This document shows, one piece after another, positions 42,268-53,100 of a DNA stretch of 64,000 bases. The position numbers and the translations under genes were made by a program. The stretch comes from Mactra quadrangularis (Eukaryota; Mollusca; Bivalvia; Venerida; Mactridae), in the NCBI GenBank assembly GCA_025267735.1, contig CM046307.1, positions 47,969,395 to 48,033,394 of the forward strand. Reading direction: 5' to 3'. Under the pieces are notes generated by a model. That model worked only from the letters and a program-made list of their open reading frames with translations. It made no database searches and was not told the DNA's origin. Numbering within the stretch: the first letter of the stretch is position 1; every line of letters starts with the position of its first letter.

Positions 42268-44364
42268 CTGAAATAGTAACATCACAGAATAAACAAGGAT
42301 GAAAATTTTGTCTCAGTAAATAAAATATATTCATCTTGACAAGTAAAATCTTAGTCTGCCAGTCTACAGCGTATTCATTTAGGAAAAGGATTCACAGGCT
42401 TTCCTCCATGAATGTGTCCTCAACTTTAATGCATCATATTGTATAGTGGAGGCTTAACATACTTTTTCTCCAATACATTTCATCAGAGACATAAATACCC
42501 TATCTATGTCTCTGACTTCAGGGTATTCAATTCTCCTGTCTCCTGGGTAACGAGAGTACTGAAAATACTGGAGTAAACCAGAAAAATGACATTTCTAATA
42601 ATTTAATAGCAACCTCAAATAGGGGGCCCACTTGAAAAGCGAGCTTTACAGTTTACAATTCAGGGGAAGTCAATTTTTTAACTGTTCTGTGCATCCAAAA
42701 GATTCAGGAAGTGATAAAATGCAGTGAAGAGATTCCCCTCTTTTCATTGGCTAAAAAGATGTACTGCATCCTCGCGTTACCGCGCATTGTATAAAGTAAG
42801 AAATGTCTAATTTTATCGAGAATTTTTCATCTTAATCTCAATTCATGAGATAAAGAAAAACGTACAATATATTTTTAAAAAATGATTCAGTCATAAAAGA
42901 ATGAGATGTTGTAACATTTATTCTGAATACAATAACTTACGCAGTTATCTCCCCTAGCTTATTTAACATGTCATGTCGCTGTGATAGGACTTCGATAAGA
43001 TAAACTTGTACATGCATCGTCGAGTTCGCTAAGAGGCTTTGCCTAAATCATCTTATATGGTCAAAAGGCTTTACCTATAATTACTTGACTTTTGTTGTGT
43101 TGTTAAAATATGACCCCCAAGGAAGACCTCATGCAGATGTCATATGAATTCAGAGTATGGTAACTCTTGTCTAGGGCTTTTGTTAGGAGTTCAAAATTAA
43201 TTATTTTTTTATGACTAACCCATTGGGACAGGTCAGATTAATTGGCATTGGTGCACTTCATTGCCTTTTGTCACAGAATCATTTTATATGATTTAGCGTA
43301 AAAACTATAATAAAGTAAGCTAATGTACATGTATAGTATCCGAAATAGTTTGTCCAAAAATATCTTCACTATGACATTACTCTGTTCGTATCTTTCCATG
43401 CATTATTAATATGATGCAACATTGCTAGTGTACAATCGTACTTACGAATAAAGTTGATAACAAGTAAATAAGTCCATATATTAGTTGATTTCTTTGTTTA
43501 TTTTGCAAATTTATCAATCACAGGTCATTTTCATGAAATCGCTCGCTCGTAAAATTAACTTTATCGTGAAAATTAACAATTTGCTTAGAGTTTTTCCCCT
43601 TGATTTCTATAACTAGCCGTCAACTAGGGTGCATCACGTTAAAATTTAAACAACATTATGTACCACCTCTATTCCCTATATTCACCCTAGAGCTCAGAAA
43701 TGAATAACAAAGTTGGGACATCAGGAACTCCAACTTTCATTTCATTCATAATCTAAACACATTTTGTGCAATAATGTTCGTTTAGTTGATCGGGCAATGA
43801 TTTCATATAAACATTAAATTCCCTCGGGTCATATGAGCGAAACAGAGCTAAATTACATAAGACTAAAGATCATTCATGAAGGTCGGCACTGAAATTGAGA
43901 ATTGAGACAACACCGTACATGTAAAATATACAAAATGACTCCATCGTACAGTTTTATGAGACTGCACCGTTCAAAAATGAGCGTTTTGACTGCACCATAC
44001 AGCGGTGACTGCACTCACTTTGTGTACACTCATAAAATGAACGTTTTTGTCGAAGTGAGAGGATGATCCTCCAAAGTAAGGAGACAGAGTAACTCGGACG
44101 ATCATTTTACGCTACTCAGTCAATTGATTTTAATCTAAGAGCTCAAATAAAGTCAGAATCAGACTTAAAAGATTTTTTCTCGCTTCAATTTTTAAAATCA
44201 TACATCGACCAACTTTGTGATTAAATTATAAGCTCTTGGGTGGATATCAAGGGAAAATAGGTTGTACATTATGCACCGGAATCCATACCTGTTTGAATAC
44301 AACTGATTATACAGCAATAAATGTGGATTAAGTTAGAGAAATCCAGAAAATAAAATATGTTTAC
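42268..44364 (-). other. First intron of MRPL24 (5' UTR intron)
   Basis: It is bounded by GTAAAC after 44365 and an acceptor CAG ending at 42268, both on the minus strand. The second exon begins at 42267 and carries 28 bases of leader before the ATG. The intron interior is AT-rich. No coding sequence or well-bounded repeat was recognised in it. Confidence 0.6.
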
Positions 44365-44400
44365 CTTTTCATCAGCGTTCAGTCCGCCATCTTGGTTGAC
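44365..44400 (-). promoter_or_regulatory. MRPL24 first exon with YY1-like motif and minimal upstream ORFs
   Basis: The minus strand reads caagatggcggactgaacg and then a GTAAAC donor. AAGATGGCGG matches the YY1 motif often found at the start sites of housekeeping and mitochondrial-protein genes. Its ATG opens a three-codon frame (M-A-D-stop, 44390-44379). A second ATG at 44372 gives M-K-R-stop once spliced to the next exon. The transcription start is not known, so the first ATG may or may not be in the mRNA. Confidence 0.5.
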
Positions 44401-44485
44401 TGCCCCGTACACAGCTACATGACAGTGTACCATATTAATAAAGGAAAATTGACATTATTGTCAAATCATGGAAGGGTATAACCTC

Positions 44486-44540
44486 TCCAGGATTACAAAT
44501 CCCGGCGCGCTACCAACTGCGCTATCGACCAGGGTTGTAA
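44486..44540 (-). mobile_element. tRNA-Thr-like fragment
   Basis: The minus strand reads ggtcgatagcgcagttggta and then an anticodon-like stem-loop with TGT in the loop position. After that the T-arm consensus is missing and no acceptor stem closes. It is best explained as a tRNA-derived SINE head or a tRNA pseudogene. Confidence 0.35.
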
Positions 44541-45990
44541 ATGACGAGCTGTCTCCTCAGTAAACAGCATAGTTTAAAACTATAGAAAGATGTTATGATC
44601 TGAAACACATATCAATTAATAGCAAATTTAAAGTGAATTCATTATGTATAGCTTTTTTGCTGCATTAAATTAATACTTAAGGATGTCGTATTTTTGTAAA
44701 AGGAACAATATCCGTTTCCATGGTGACGTTACGGAAAACTTGGGAAAAATATAATTTTCAATATCTAGAATCTTATATCTATGCGTACACCAAAAATAAA
44801 AATCCTTGAAAAGTATTAAGATTTTTTAGGTAGTATCTACCGTCCTTGAGTAAGCGTAAACGTCGAAATTCGTGACCAAAAATGACTAAAAATGAAAACT
44901 TTAAAAGTTTGTTTTTTGACGTTTTCCGACCGTTAGACATATCAGTTTTATTTCAAAACATCAATTCTTTTATAATTTACAGTCAAAATATTAAATAAAA
45001 TGATACCCTTACCTAACTCGTTTTTGAGCTATAGGCTAAAATGTGACGTTTTTTCATGAAAATTTTACACGTCAATTTTCGCGTGTTCTAGACAATATAG
45101 TGCCTAATAAGAAAACTACTCGACGTTTACACAACATTTTGTGTTCTGTGGATTGTGTAAAGCATTGTCATAGTAATTGTTTAACATATATGCGAAAAGT
45201 ATTTATAATACGGTAAATATTAATGTATTTAGCACTCTAAGCGGCAAAATGCACGACATTGACTTTCGTTTTACCTTCTTTCCTGCATCTGTATTTACTT
45301 TTACTTCTCACATATTGTTATGTATATAACTTGTGAATGTTAATAAAAATTCAGTTCTGTTCTGTTCTTCTGTTCGGTTTATTTAAAAGCAATATAAAAT
45401 TAACATTTATTACCTGTTCTTTTCGGAATGTGTTGACGCTATTCTACAATTTATTGTGATAAAATTTCATTACAATACACTTTGACATGCAAAAGGCATT
45501 TAAAAAGGCCACGAATTTTTGGATAACCCTTTGTATATATGTCCGCCGCACGTATTTATTCTTCACCAAATGAAAGACAGTTGAAAGTGAAAACAGATTC
45601 GAAAAAGAGCTTAAAACTTACATATTCGGACATTTTTTACATCAGAAAATAGAATCAAACTTCGGGGATAATTTTTGAAAAAGTTGTGAAAATAAAAAAA
45701 GTATTTCAAAATGTCACTTTAGGGGCTCCGTACGCAACCGAGTATCTCAATTGACTGATATGTATTTGCGCCATATATATGTGTTGTATTTTTATATTAA
45801 TAGTATGTAAATAAAAAACACAAGACCATGTACATGTACGTAGGTAAATGTTTTATTGCATTGATATATTAAATTGATAACATCAGAATGATTTTTGCAT
45901 CGGATTCCGATCTCATTCATTTTTACAAACTCGTTGTAAAACTTCGGCCAACATGTCTGGATTCGAGTAACCAATGACAAACATAATGGG
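44541..45990. other. Intergenic region between MRPL24 and the membrane-protein gene
   Basis: AT-rich non-coding DNA. A segment around 44690-45060 ('gatgtcgtatttttgtaaaa', repeated 'aaaatgactaaaaatg', 'gacgttttccgaccgttag') looks like a decayed repeat, but its ends were not found. No gene is supported. Confidence 0.4.
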
Positions 45991-45992
45991 CC

Positions 45993-46470
45993 GACTTGAT
46001 TTGCCCGGGCGGCTCAAAGCGGCGTACGCCGATTCAGAAACGGCTACCGGCGATTCGCTTTATTTGCTCCGAGATTGAGCCGGGTCAACAACCGGCGCAC
46101 GCCGAATGCGCCGATTTCGTTAGAGCAGCTAGCGGCGAGCACGTGACGAATATGGCTAAAAATAGATACAGGTGAAACCATTATTAAAAAAATTACTACG
46201 ATTATGGACAAAATACTAATTGATGTGTTCAATTAAACTTTCTTGCGCGTCATTTGTGTAAGAGTTATAATACAAGTACACATTTTACTCGCCAGACACG
46301 AATTTAAAATTTTAACTACTAATATGGATTTATTTACACACACTTCTTGAAATGAGACCGTCTGCAACAGTAATTAGTTAGCCGGATCGCTTGATTCATA
46401 TGTCACACCGGGGCGAGCCGATCGGCTATCGGCGCACGGCGGTTCGTAAGCCGCCCAGGCAAATCATTGT
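45993..46470. mobile_element. GC-rich terminal-inverted-repeat element
   Basis: The left end 'tgatttgcccgggcggct' and the reverse complement of the right end ('tgatttgcctgggcggct') match at 17 of 18 bases. Further inside, 'cggcgtacgccgat' pairs with 'atcggcgcacggcg'. The ends are strikingly GC- and CpG-rich against an AT-rich background, and the middle is AT-rich. No transposase frame is present. The target duplication is not clear. Confidence 0.6.
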
Positions 46471-46783
46471 GATTTGTATATTCATTCGGAACAATCTCGG
46501 TGATCATCTACGAAAATATACCACGGAAATCAGACGTAGTAAGAATACAACCAGATTATTAGGACCAGCGACGGTAATTTTCATGTCAACATTTAATAAC
46601 AACATTGTTACACGCTCTATCACATCATTTCATCAGGACCAAATTCCTATAGAACTACGTTTTCACCTTATGATATCCGAGGTTTAACTGCTTAGAAGAT
46701 CACCGAGGTAGTTCCGAATGTTGTATATTACTACACGGGACAGATGTCACTCAAGATTGAACTTTTCTTTTCGTAAGGAGAGA

Positions 46784-47127
46784 ATGAAGACTTTAATTTA
46801 CGGTAAACAAACAGTGGTAAAGAAAATAGTTCAGAAAAGTTGATTATGTGAACGTGACTGTTTATAATAGAGATAGTTTTGGTGAATGGCGAACATTGTT
46901 CAAATTCCCTGCGAACTCTTCACAGCGGTTACGTCACCCGTATATAACCGCTGCGGGGAGTTTTGATTTCCCAGTGATAGACATATTCAAATCACATGGT
47001 GCCGGTACAGCCCCTATCCTTCAAAGTCTTTATAAACAATACATCGACTTTGGTTCATTTAAGAATGTCCACGTTTACAACCCTTCACTAAAAATTGTAG
47101 AAAAGTTATTAAATCAGGTAGAACCAT
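46784..47127 (+). pseudogene. Possible small plus-strand reading frame with one frameshift, antisense to the membrane-protein gene end
   Basis: An ATG at 46784 opens 19 codons ending at TGA 46841-46843. Dropping one A from the aaaa run at 46835-46838 would move it into the long frame that runs to TAA at 47125-47127. The parts together would encode about 114 residues. The second part also has a CAG|GTAGAA donor-like site near 47115. The product is not recognised. It overlaps the last exon of the minus-strand gene by about 69 bases. It may be a retrocopy, a small gene with a sequencing error, or chance. Confidence 0.25.
46792..46797 (-). terminator. Candidate polyadenylation signal of the membrane-protein gene
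   Basis: A variant hexamer ATTAAA on the minus strand lies about 260 bases after the stop codon at 47059. The next canonical AATAAA is much farther on, at 46334-46329. Either could be used. Confidence 0.35.
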
Positions 47128-50100
47128 AAGTCCAAAAACAACTGAACACATCACAGCTCCCACAGTACCGATAACCTTAGATGACTGTCTATCATCTTTA
47201 GCTGATGTTAAAGTACGTAGATATTTATTAGTAGTTCTAGTATCTATGGTTAAATTAGCCACAATCTCTTCAGCTATCTCAAGTATTGTTGTTATATTCA
47301 CTACAAGGGTTGTATTAAAACATACAGTGACTATTGGTGACTCTGTGGATGTTGTAATTGGGGTCGTTGTTAAAGCATTTGATGTTGTTGCCACCGCTGT
47401 TGATGTTGTTGTTGGTAGTGGTGTCGTAGACGGAGCTGAAAATGGATAAGAAAGATTTTTTTCGTTTATATCGTTCTCTATACTTTTTATTCGAATGATT
47501 GAGTTGATGTTTAATATGTATACAGTACAACCTCTGTTGAGCACTTTCCACGGGGAGGTACTAAAGTGTGTTGCTGTTTAGAGGTTGTCGCTCTGCAGAG
47601 TTTAAATTCAGTTGGAATATGTCCAAGAAAAATAACAAAAGCTTTTGTTGTGCAGAAGATTTGTTCTGTAGAGGACCACTCTGCATTCTGTATTGTATTT
47701 ACAAGCCATAAAAATGGTTTAAATTTGTTTATTCCATCCTTATAATGGCTTGCATGCAGTTTCCCGACCAACCCATCGAATGGCCACAAAAATCCCAAAG
47801 TTTTTCCTTGTCTAGAATAACCACTCTCGGGATGGAGCATACGTGTTCATGGAATATTCTGTATGAAGATCATGACCAAGGACAAACAATTGTAGAAGAA
47901 TGATAAGGGGTGGAGTTTTAGAAAAAGTAAACATTGAACTCTTTAAATCATTTTTTTGTTGGGTTTAACGCCGTAGCAACACATTGTATAGGTTATATCA
48001 CGGCGGTCAGACCACCTACTCACTGTTCCTGGAAAGGCTAAATCACTGGATTTAGCTGTTAACCAAATACTAGGCGCATACTTCCGCCAGTGACTGACTT
48101 CTGTCCTACATGGCTTAGGATTAGTGGTAGGAGGGATAATGACCAAGCTCCACGAAAGTATGCCCCGCCCGGGAATCAAACCTACGACCCTCGATCAGTA
48201 GACTTGTGCACTACCAACTGAGCTAGCCTGGCGGGCACTATTTAAATCGTTTCAACGATATGGTGTTTACATGATGGGATATAATGCCATATAAGATTAC
48301 CTGTACAATTGAGACTGTTACCAGACCATGTAGCATTATGTTGACACACTCTTATAATATCCCCAGATGATATCTCAAACCCAACATTACATGTATATAT
48401 AGCCATAGTCCCTGGTAGTGACTGACTCGATGATAATATATAGCTAGAACTGTCACCAGTTGATGGGTTAGGACAAATAACTGCAAAAAATACATGTATA
48501 ATTAATTGATAACCGCACTTACCATGGAAGAGAGCTTCCGGAATTCCTCGGCGATTTTTTACATTAATATACACTTCATAGGTGATCGTCATTGTGTTCC
48601 GAATGGGCCATGGTCATCAATCTTGTATTATTCCAATATACTCCGGTCTTCTGACCGTCGAAAATAATACAATATATATGAACTTACACCCGGATAGAAC
48701 AAACTATGACATGTTAAAACAATAACCTATAGATTTTAAATGTTACATTTAAAAATCTCGAAAAAGATAACTTATAAGCTACCAAGAGGCTTCTTTGATG
48801 AACAAAAGAGATTGTATAGTTCGCATAGTGACTTCCAAATGTTGTTTAAAGGACTTACTCTCACATTGTAGAGCAGTACCATTCCATGTTCCAGTTATCT
48901 CTTGGTAATATATAACAGTATCTCCACTGACCACAGTATACCCTGTCATACATGTGTATACAGCATATATACCATCTTCATGGACTGTTATATTCACTTC
49001 TGTATTCTTACCATTTAATATTGCTGAATATCTTGTAGGAGCGGCTGCAGGAACAAATATAAACAGTGGTAAGTCTGGGTTAATAGGGCCTTTTCGTTTG
49101 AATGATGTTTCCCGACAGACACTAACAGTGGTCCAGTGGTAGGATGCGCGCTTAGGGATCGAGAGATCCCAGGTTCGATTCCCACTAGGGACACTGCCAA
49201 TTTCTTTGGGCAATAAATTAACCTACAATTGTTCCACTCCACCCAGGTGTAAATGGGTACTCTGAGGGATCGCCTGCCTGAAGGTGATTTCAGTGATCAG
49301 GAGTTATCGTACAATATTGTAAGTCGATTGAACATGTATATGGAAGCAGACTTTAAACCGGACTTTAACTTTTAACTTCAACACAGTCATAATCTAAAAT
49401 GCTGTTTTGGTTTTCCAAATACGCAACACAACACAAACATACATATGACTATATAAGAGTTGTTCAGTAAATTCTTACATAGTGTTTTTCTTTACGTATA
49501 TGTAATGTAGAAAATGCAATGTGTGGTTATTTAAGCCGCTTTCAATAATATTTTATTTGTCTTATTACGGCCCTTATTCATGGTCATTGGATAGGCTTAG
49601 ATCATTCTTGGACCTAAGTTTTTAACCTGGAACTGAGCAAAAACCCTCGCAATTTGTTGACACTTGTCCTACTTGATACTGAGGTAGGAGGAAGACAGCT
49701 GACAAAACTCCATGAGGAGTACTTATAGCCGATGCCGATGAGACCCTTACATTGTATCATGGGATCCGGCGTTGTTTTGTCCAAGATAGGTAATGCTTAA
49801 GTATGAATTTAAATAGTATAGAATACGTTATAAGTCTTACTTTGACATTCTAGTGCTGTACCATTCCAGGAATCTGTAGACTGGTTATAGTATAAAACAT
49901 AATCTCCCGAGATATAACTGTAACCAGTCTGACATTCATATATAGCTGTTATACCTTTATCATCACCTGTTATGTTGGCTACAGTATTTGTACCATTCAA
50001 TAATACCCAGTAACTTGAACTTCCAACTGTAGAGATAGAAATTGATAGCATTGGTTTTCTTTAGGAAGATATCCACAGTATTACAATCAAAGCGCTAAAA

Positions 50101-53100
50101 GCGCTGAGTGTCCGATATGGGGCATTGATGGAATATATAAACGCAGAATAATGCAGTAAACGGAAACGATATGAAAGAAATTCCCCTTTCATTTACTGAT
50201 CATTAAATTTTCAAACCGGATTTACCATTAAATATACATAGTTTACATACATGTACTTAAATTACACAAACTGCATAGTCTGCAAGTAAACTTGTAAAGC
50301 GGACTACTTTACTTGCAGTAGTAATAATCCCTTAAATTGCTCATGTGCGGCCTAATGTAATCGTCCGCGAGCAGTTAAAATTACGAACGTGAATGAAAAG
50401 TGTTTAAGAAGCTTGGTACATAATTAAAATGATGATTTGCTACAGCCCACAACTCAAAACGGAGAAACTTAATAAATAATACAGACAGAATATGATGTTT
50501 TGTGTTTTCAATGCACTACCTTTGAGGTGGATTTATAAAGAAAGGCGGTGAAGTGGACGACAAGCTAAATTTCAGATAATATGTCGATTATTATACCAAC
50601 GACCAACCGAAAACCAGGCTAGCTAAAAATGTAATGAGTATAGCTTGAGAAAATCGACTCGACACAAGTCAACTTCATCAGAATTGAATTCAGACCAGTT
50701 TTCCGTAGAAATAAGAATATGCAAACGAAATACCCAGAGACTAGTAGGGTTCTCGATACTAGATAGAGAATCTTGATACCCTCGGGGTACGAGAATGTGA
50801 ATGTTATAACACAGTTGAGCTGTCGTGTCACTTGTGTGTAAGTATTCTGAATGCACATGAGTGTCATACGTTGAAAAAACTAGTTTGTTTTGACCACTGT
50901 GAAGTTCTTTGTAATAAGGGTCGAATATAAGGTTCATTTTGACGGACTATTTACGCTTTTAAAAATGATATAATGGACCTTTCCATGACCTTACATATTA
51001 GCATATTTAACAAAGGTTTACAGTTATATTTTGTCCCACAAACAAGGTGTTAACAATAGAGCACATGCTTAAATTTGTGGGTTAATGTATTGTTATTCAA
51101 ATAAAAAGGTCGCACTCGGAATGGTCCATTCAATTATTTACCATTGGTCTATAATATTGTAAAGGAATATTACTGACTGATTCTATAAATGTATCAAATA
51201 CACACATCACATGTATATTAATACAGTAAAGTTCCATCAAAATCGATGGTCTTGGAAACTGAATACATACATGTAGTAATAATATAGAGACCATTCCTTT
51301 CTTTGATTAAACATTTAGTACATCAAGTTGAACAAAATTACATGGTCTTGCAAAAAGTACTTTATAGCGGAACTTAAGTGAAGTAGCAAATGCTTTCAAT
51401 CTGATTAATACCCGATCTACAATTTTCCGCTCGCATACTCGCTAATTTAGATCTGGTCTTTTTCAAACGAAGGTCACGTTCAGGCGACCTTTTCTCATCA
51501 TAATATTCATGACGAAATTGTTATGATACGTAACTTGCTTACACCGTCTACGTCACGCAATTTGCAATGAGCCGCCCAATCGCAGACTGAGAATAATACC
51601 GCTGTTAAATTAGCATGCAAAACTTGGTCTAAAAATAGAAATTTCGAAATCAAAATGTGATTAATAGTGTTTTCGTCTAGATGAAAGCTACGCATTGATT
51701 GGTCGAAACAAAGTTCATCTCGACGTGACCTTTCACGGGGAAAGTAGAGATCCTGTACGACTACGCTCTACAGGATATCTGTTTACGGAGATTGCATTTA
51801 TGCTTTAGAACTCATAAATGCCTGGACAGCATATATTAAAATATACGATATTATAACTATACACTATAGAAGGATTTACTACTAAAATCGGTCGTAAGAC
51901 CGTTGATATTACAGACCACAGATGAAGATCATATATATTTACATACTTTGACAATCAGGTGGTGTACCACTCCATGTTCCTGTAGTATAATCATATATCA
52001 TCTGTAAATCTCCAGACATTTTGTTATATCCAATATAACATGTATAGTCTACAACACATGTAGTCCCTGTACCTGATGATAATGTAGAATTTACATTAAC
52101 TCCTGGTTGAGCTACTACACCAAGACAGTTGTTGATTACTGATACAGCGGCTGCAATAAAATATATAAACACATTTTAAAATGGAATGTAATCAGTTCAA
52201 AACTAATTAACTCGGGTTCGGCCCTTGGCAGCGGTTTCTAAGCGATTATCGAACGATTTTAAGCGTGCCATGTTACTACTTCTAGTGATTTGTCTAGAAC
52301 TGAAAAAGGTAGAAAAGGTAGAAAAAGGTAAATGATGTGACAGAGGGTTGATGTTTTAAAGTAAGTATGCCTGCTTATGGAGGAGCCAAAAGGACAGGTT
52401 GCAATGCCCTGCTATTCTGCTTTAAAATAATCACTACCATTTCGAAAATCCAATCTCCTTATTATTCCTGCTCTTTTGGAAGTCCTCGGCTGTTCCTAAA
52501 ACATCAAAAGCGCTAGTTTGCGCATGCGTTTGTATACTTTCAGCAATGTACACTAGGTTTGTTAATGGTCTGGTGTTTGGCCATGGTGTGTTTTGCCATG
52601 TTCTTTTTTTCTTTTTGGTCTTTGTCTTATTTTGCAATGTTCTGTTATTTAAGCGTATATTATTTGGATATGGTCTTGACGTCTCTAAAGGGAAAAGGGG
52701 TTATATTTATGTAATACAGTTACTTTTGAGACTTGAGTTATTCAAATTAAAGATAATACATATTTTATTCTCCTTACGTTTGAACAAGTTGATGTGAAGG
52801 TTTGCGTCTGAAGTAAGATCCTGGTTGGTACCACCTCCAAAACGTTGTATATGTATAAACCCAGCATTAGAACTATAGGTTGTTGGATGCCAATATCTTA
52901 CACTTGATGTTTCATTAGAATATGCATATATAACCCCGCCACAGCCTTTGTCATTATCAACCATTGCTGCACCGGTACCAGGGAAATAATAACCATTGTT
53001 AGAACCACTGACTGCCTCTACCTACAATTGTAATAAAAGTATGCAAACATTACAATCTGAATAAAACCCGATCTAAAATTCCCGCTCGCCTACTCGCTAA

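Noticed and set aside
46391..46687. 98-codon plus-strand frame
   Set aside because: It starts inside the GC-rich terminal repeat of the 45993-46470 element and shows no domain; its composition follows the repeat.
47511..47840. 109-codon minus-strand frame upstream of the last membrane-protein exon
   Set aside because: Exon 12 splices directly to the CAG acceptor at 47436 with matching phase; this frame has no domain and would need an extra intron without support.
49045..49242. N-terminal extension of the CCP3 reading frame
   Set aside because: The open frame runs into the SINE at 49127-49375. The CAG acceptor ending at 49045 on the minus strand gives a module boundary that matches the phase of the preceding exon.
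50619..50937. Two overlapping minus-strand frames of 82 and 104 codons
   Set aside because: They fall between CCP1 and CCP2 exons whose phases already match; the translations are not conserved-looking and the region shares decayed repeat phrases with other introns.
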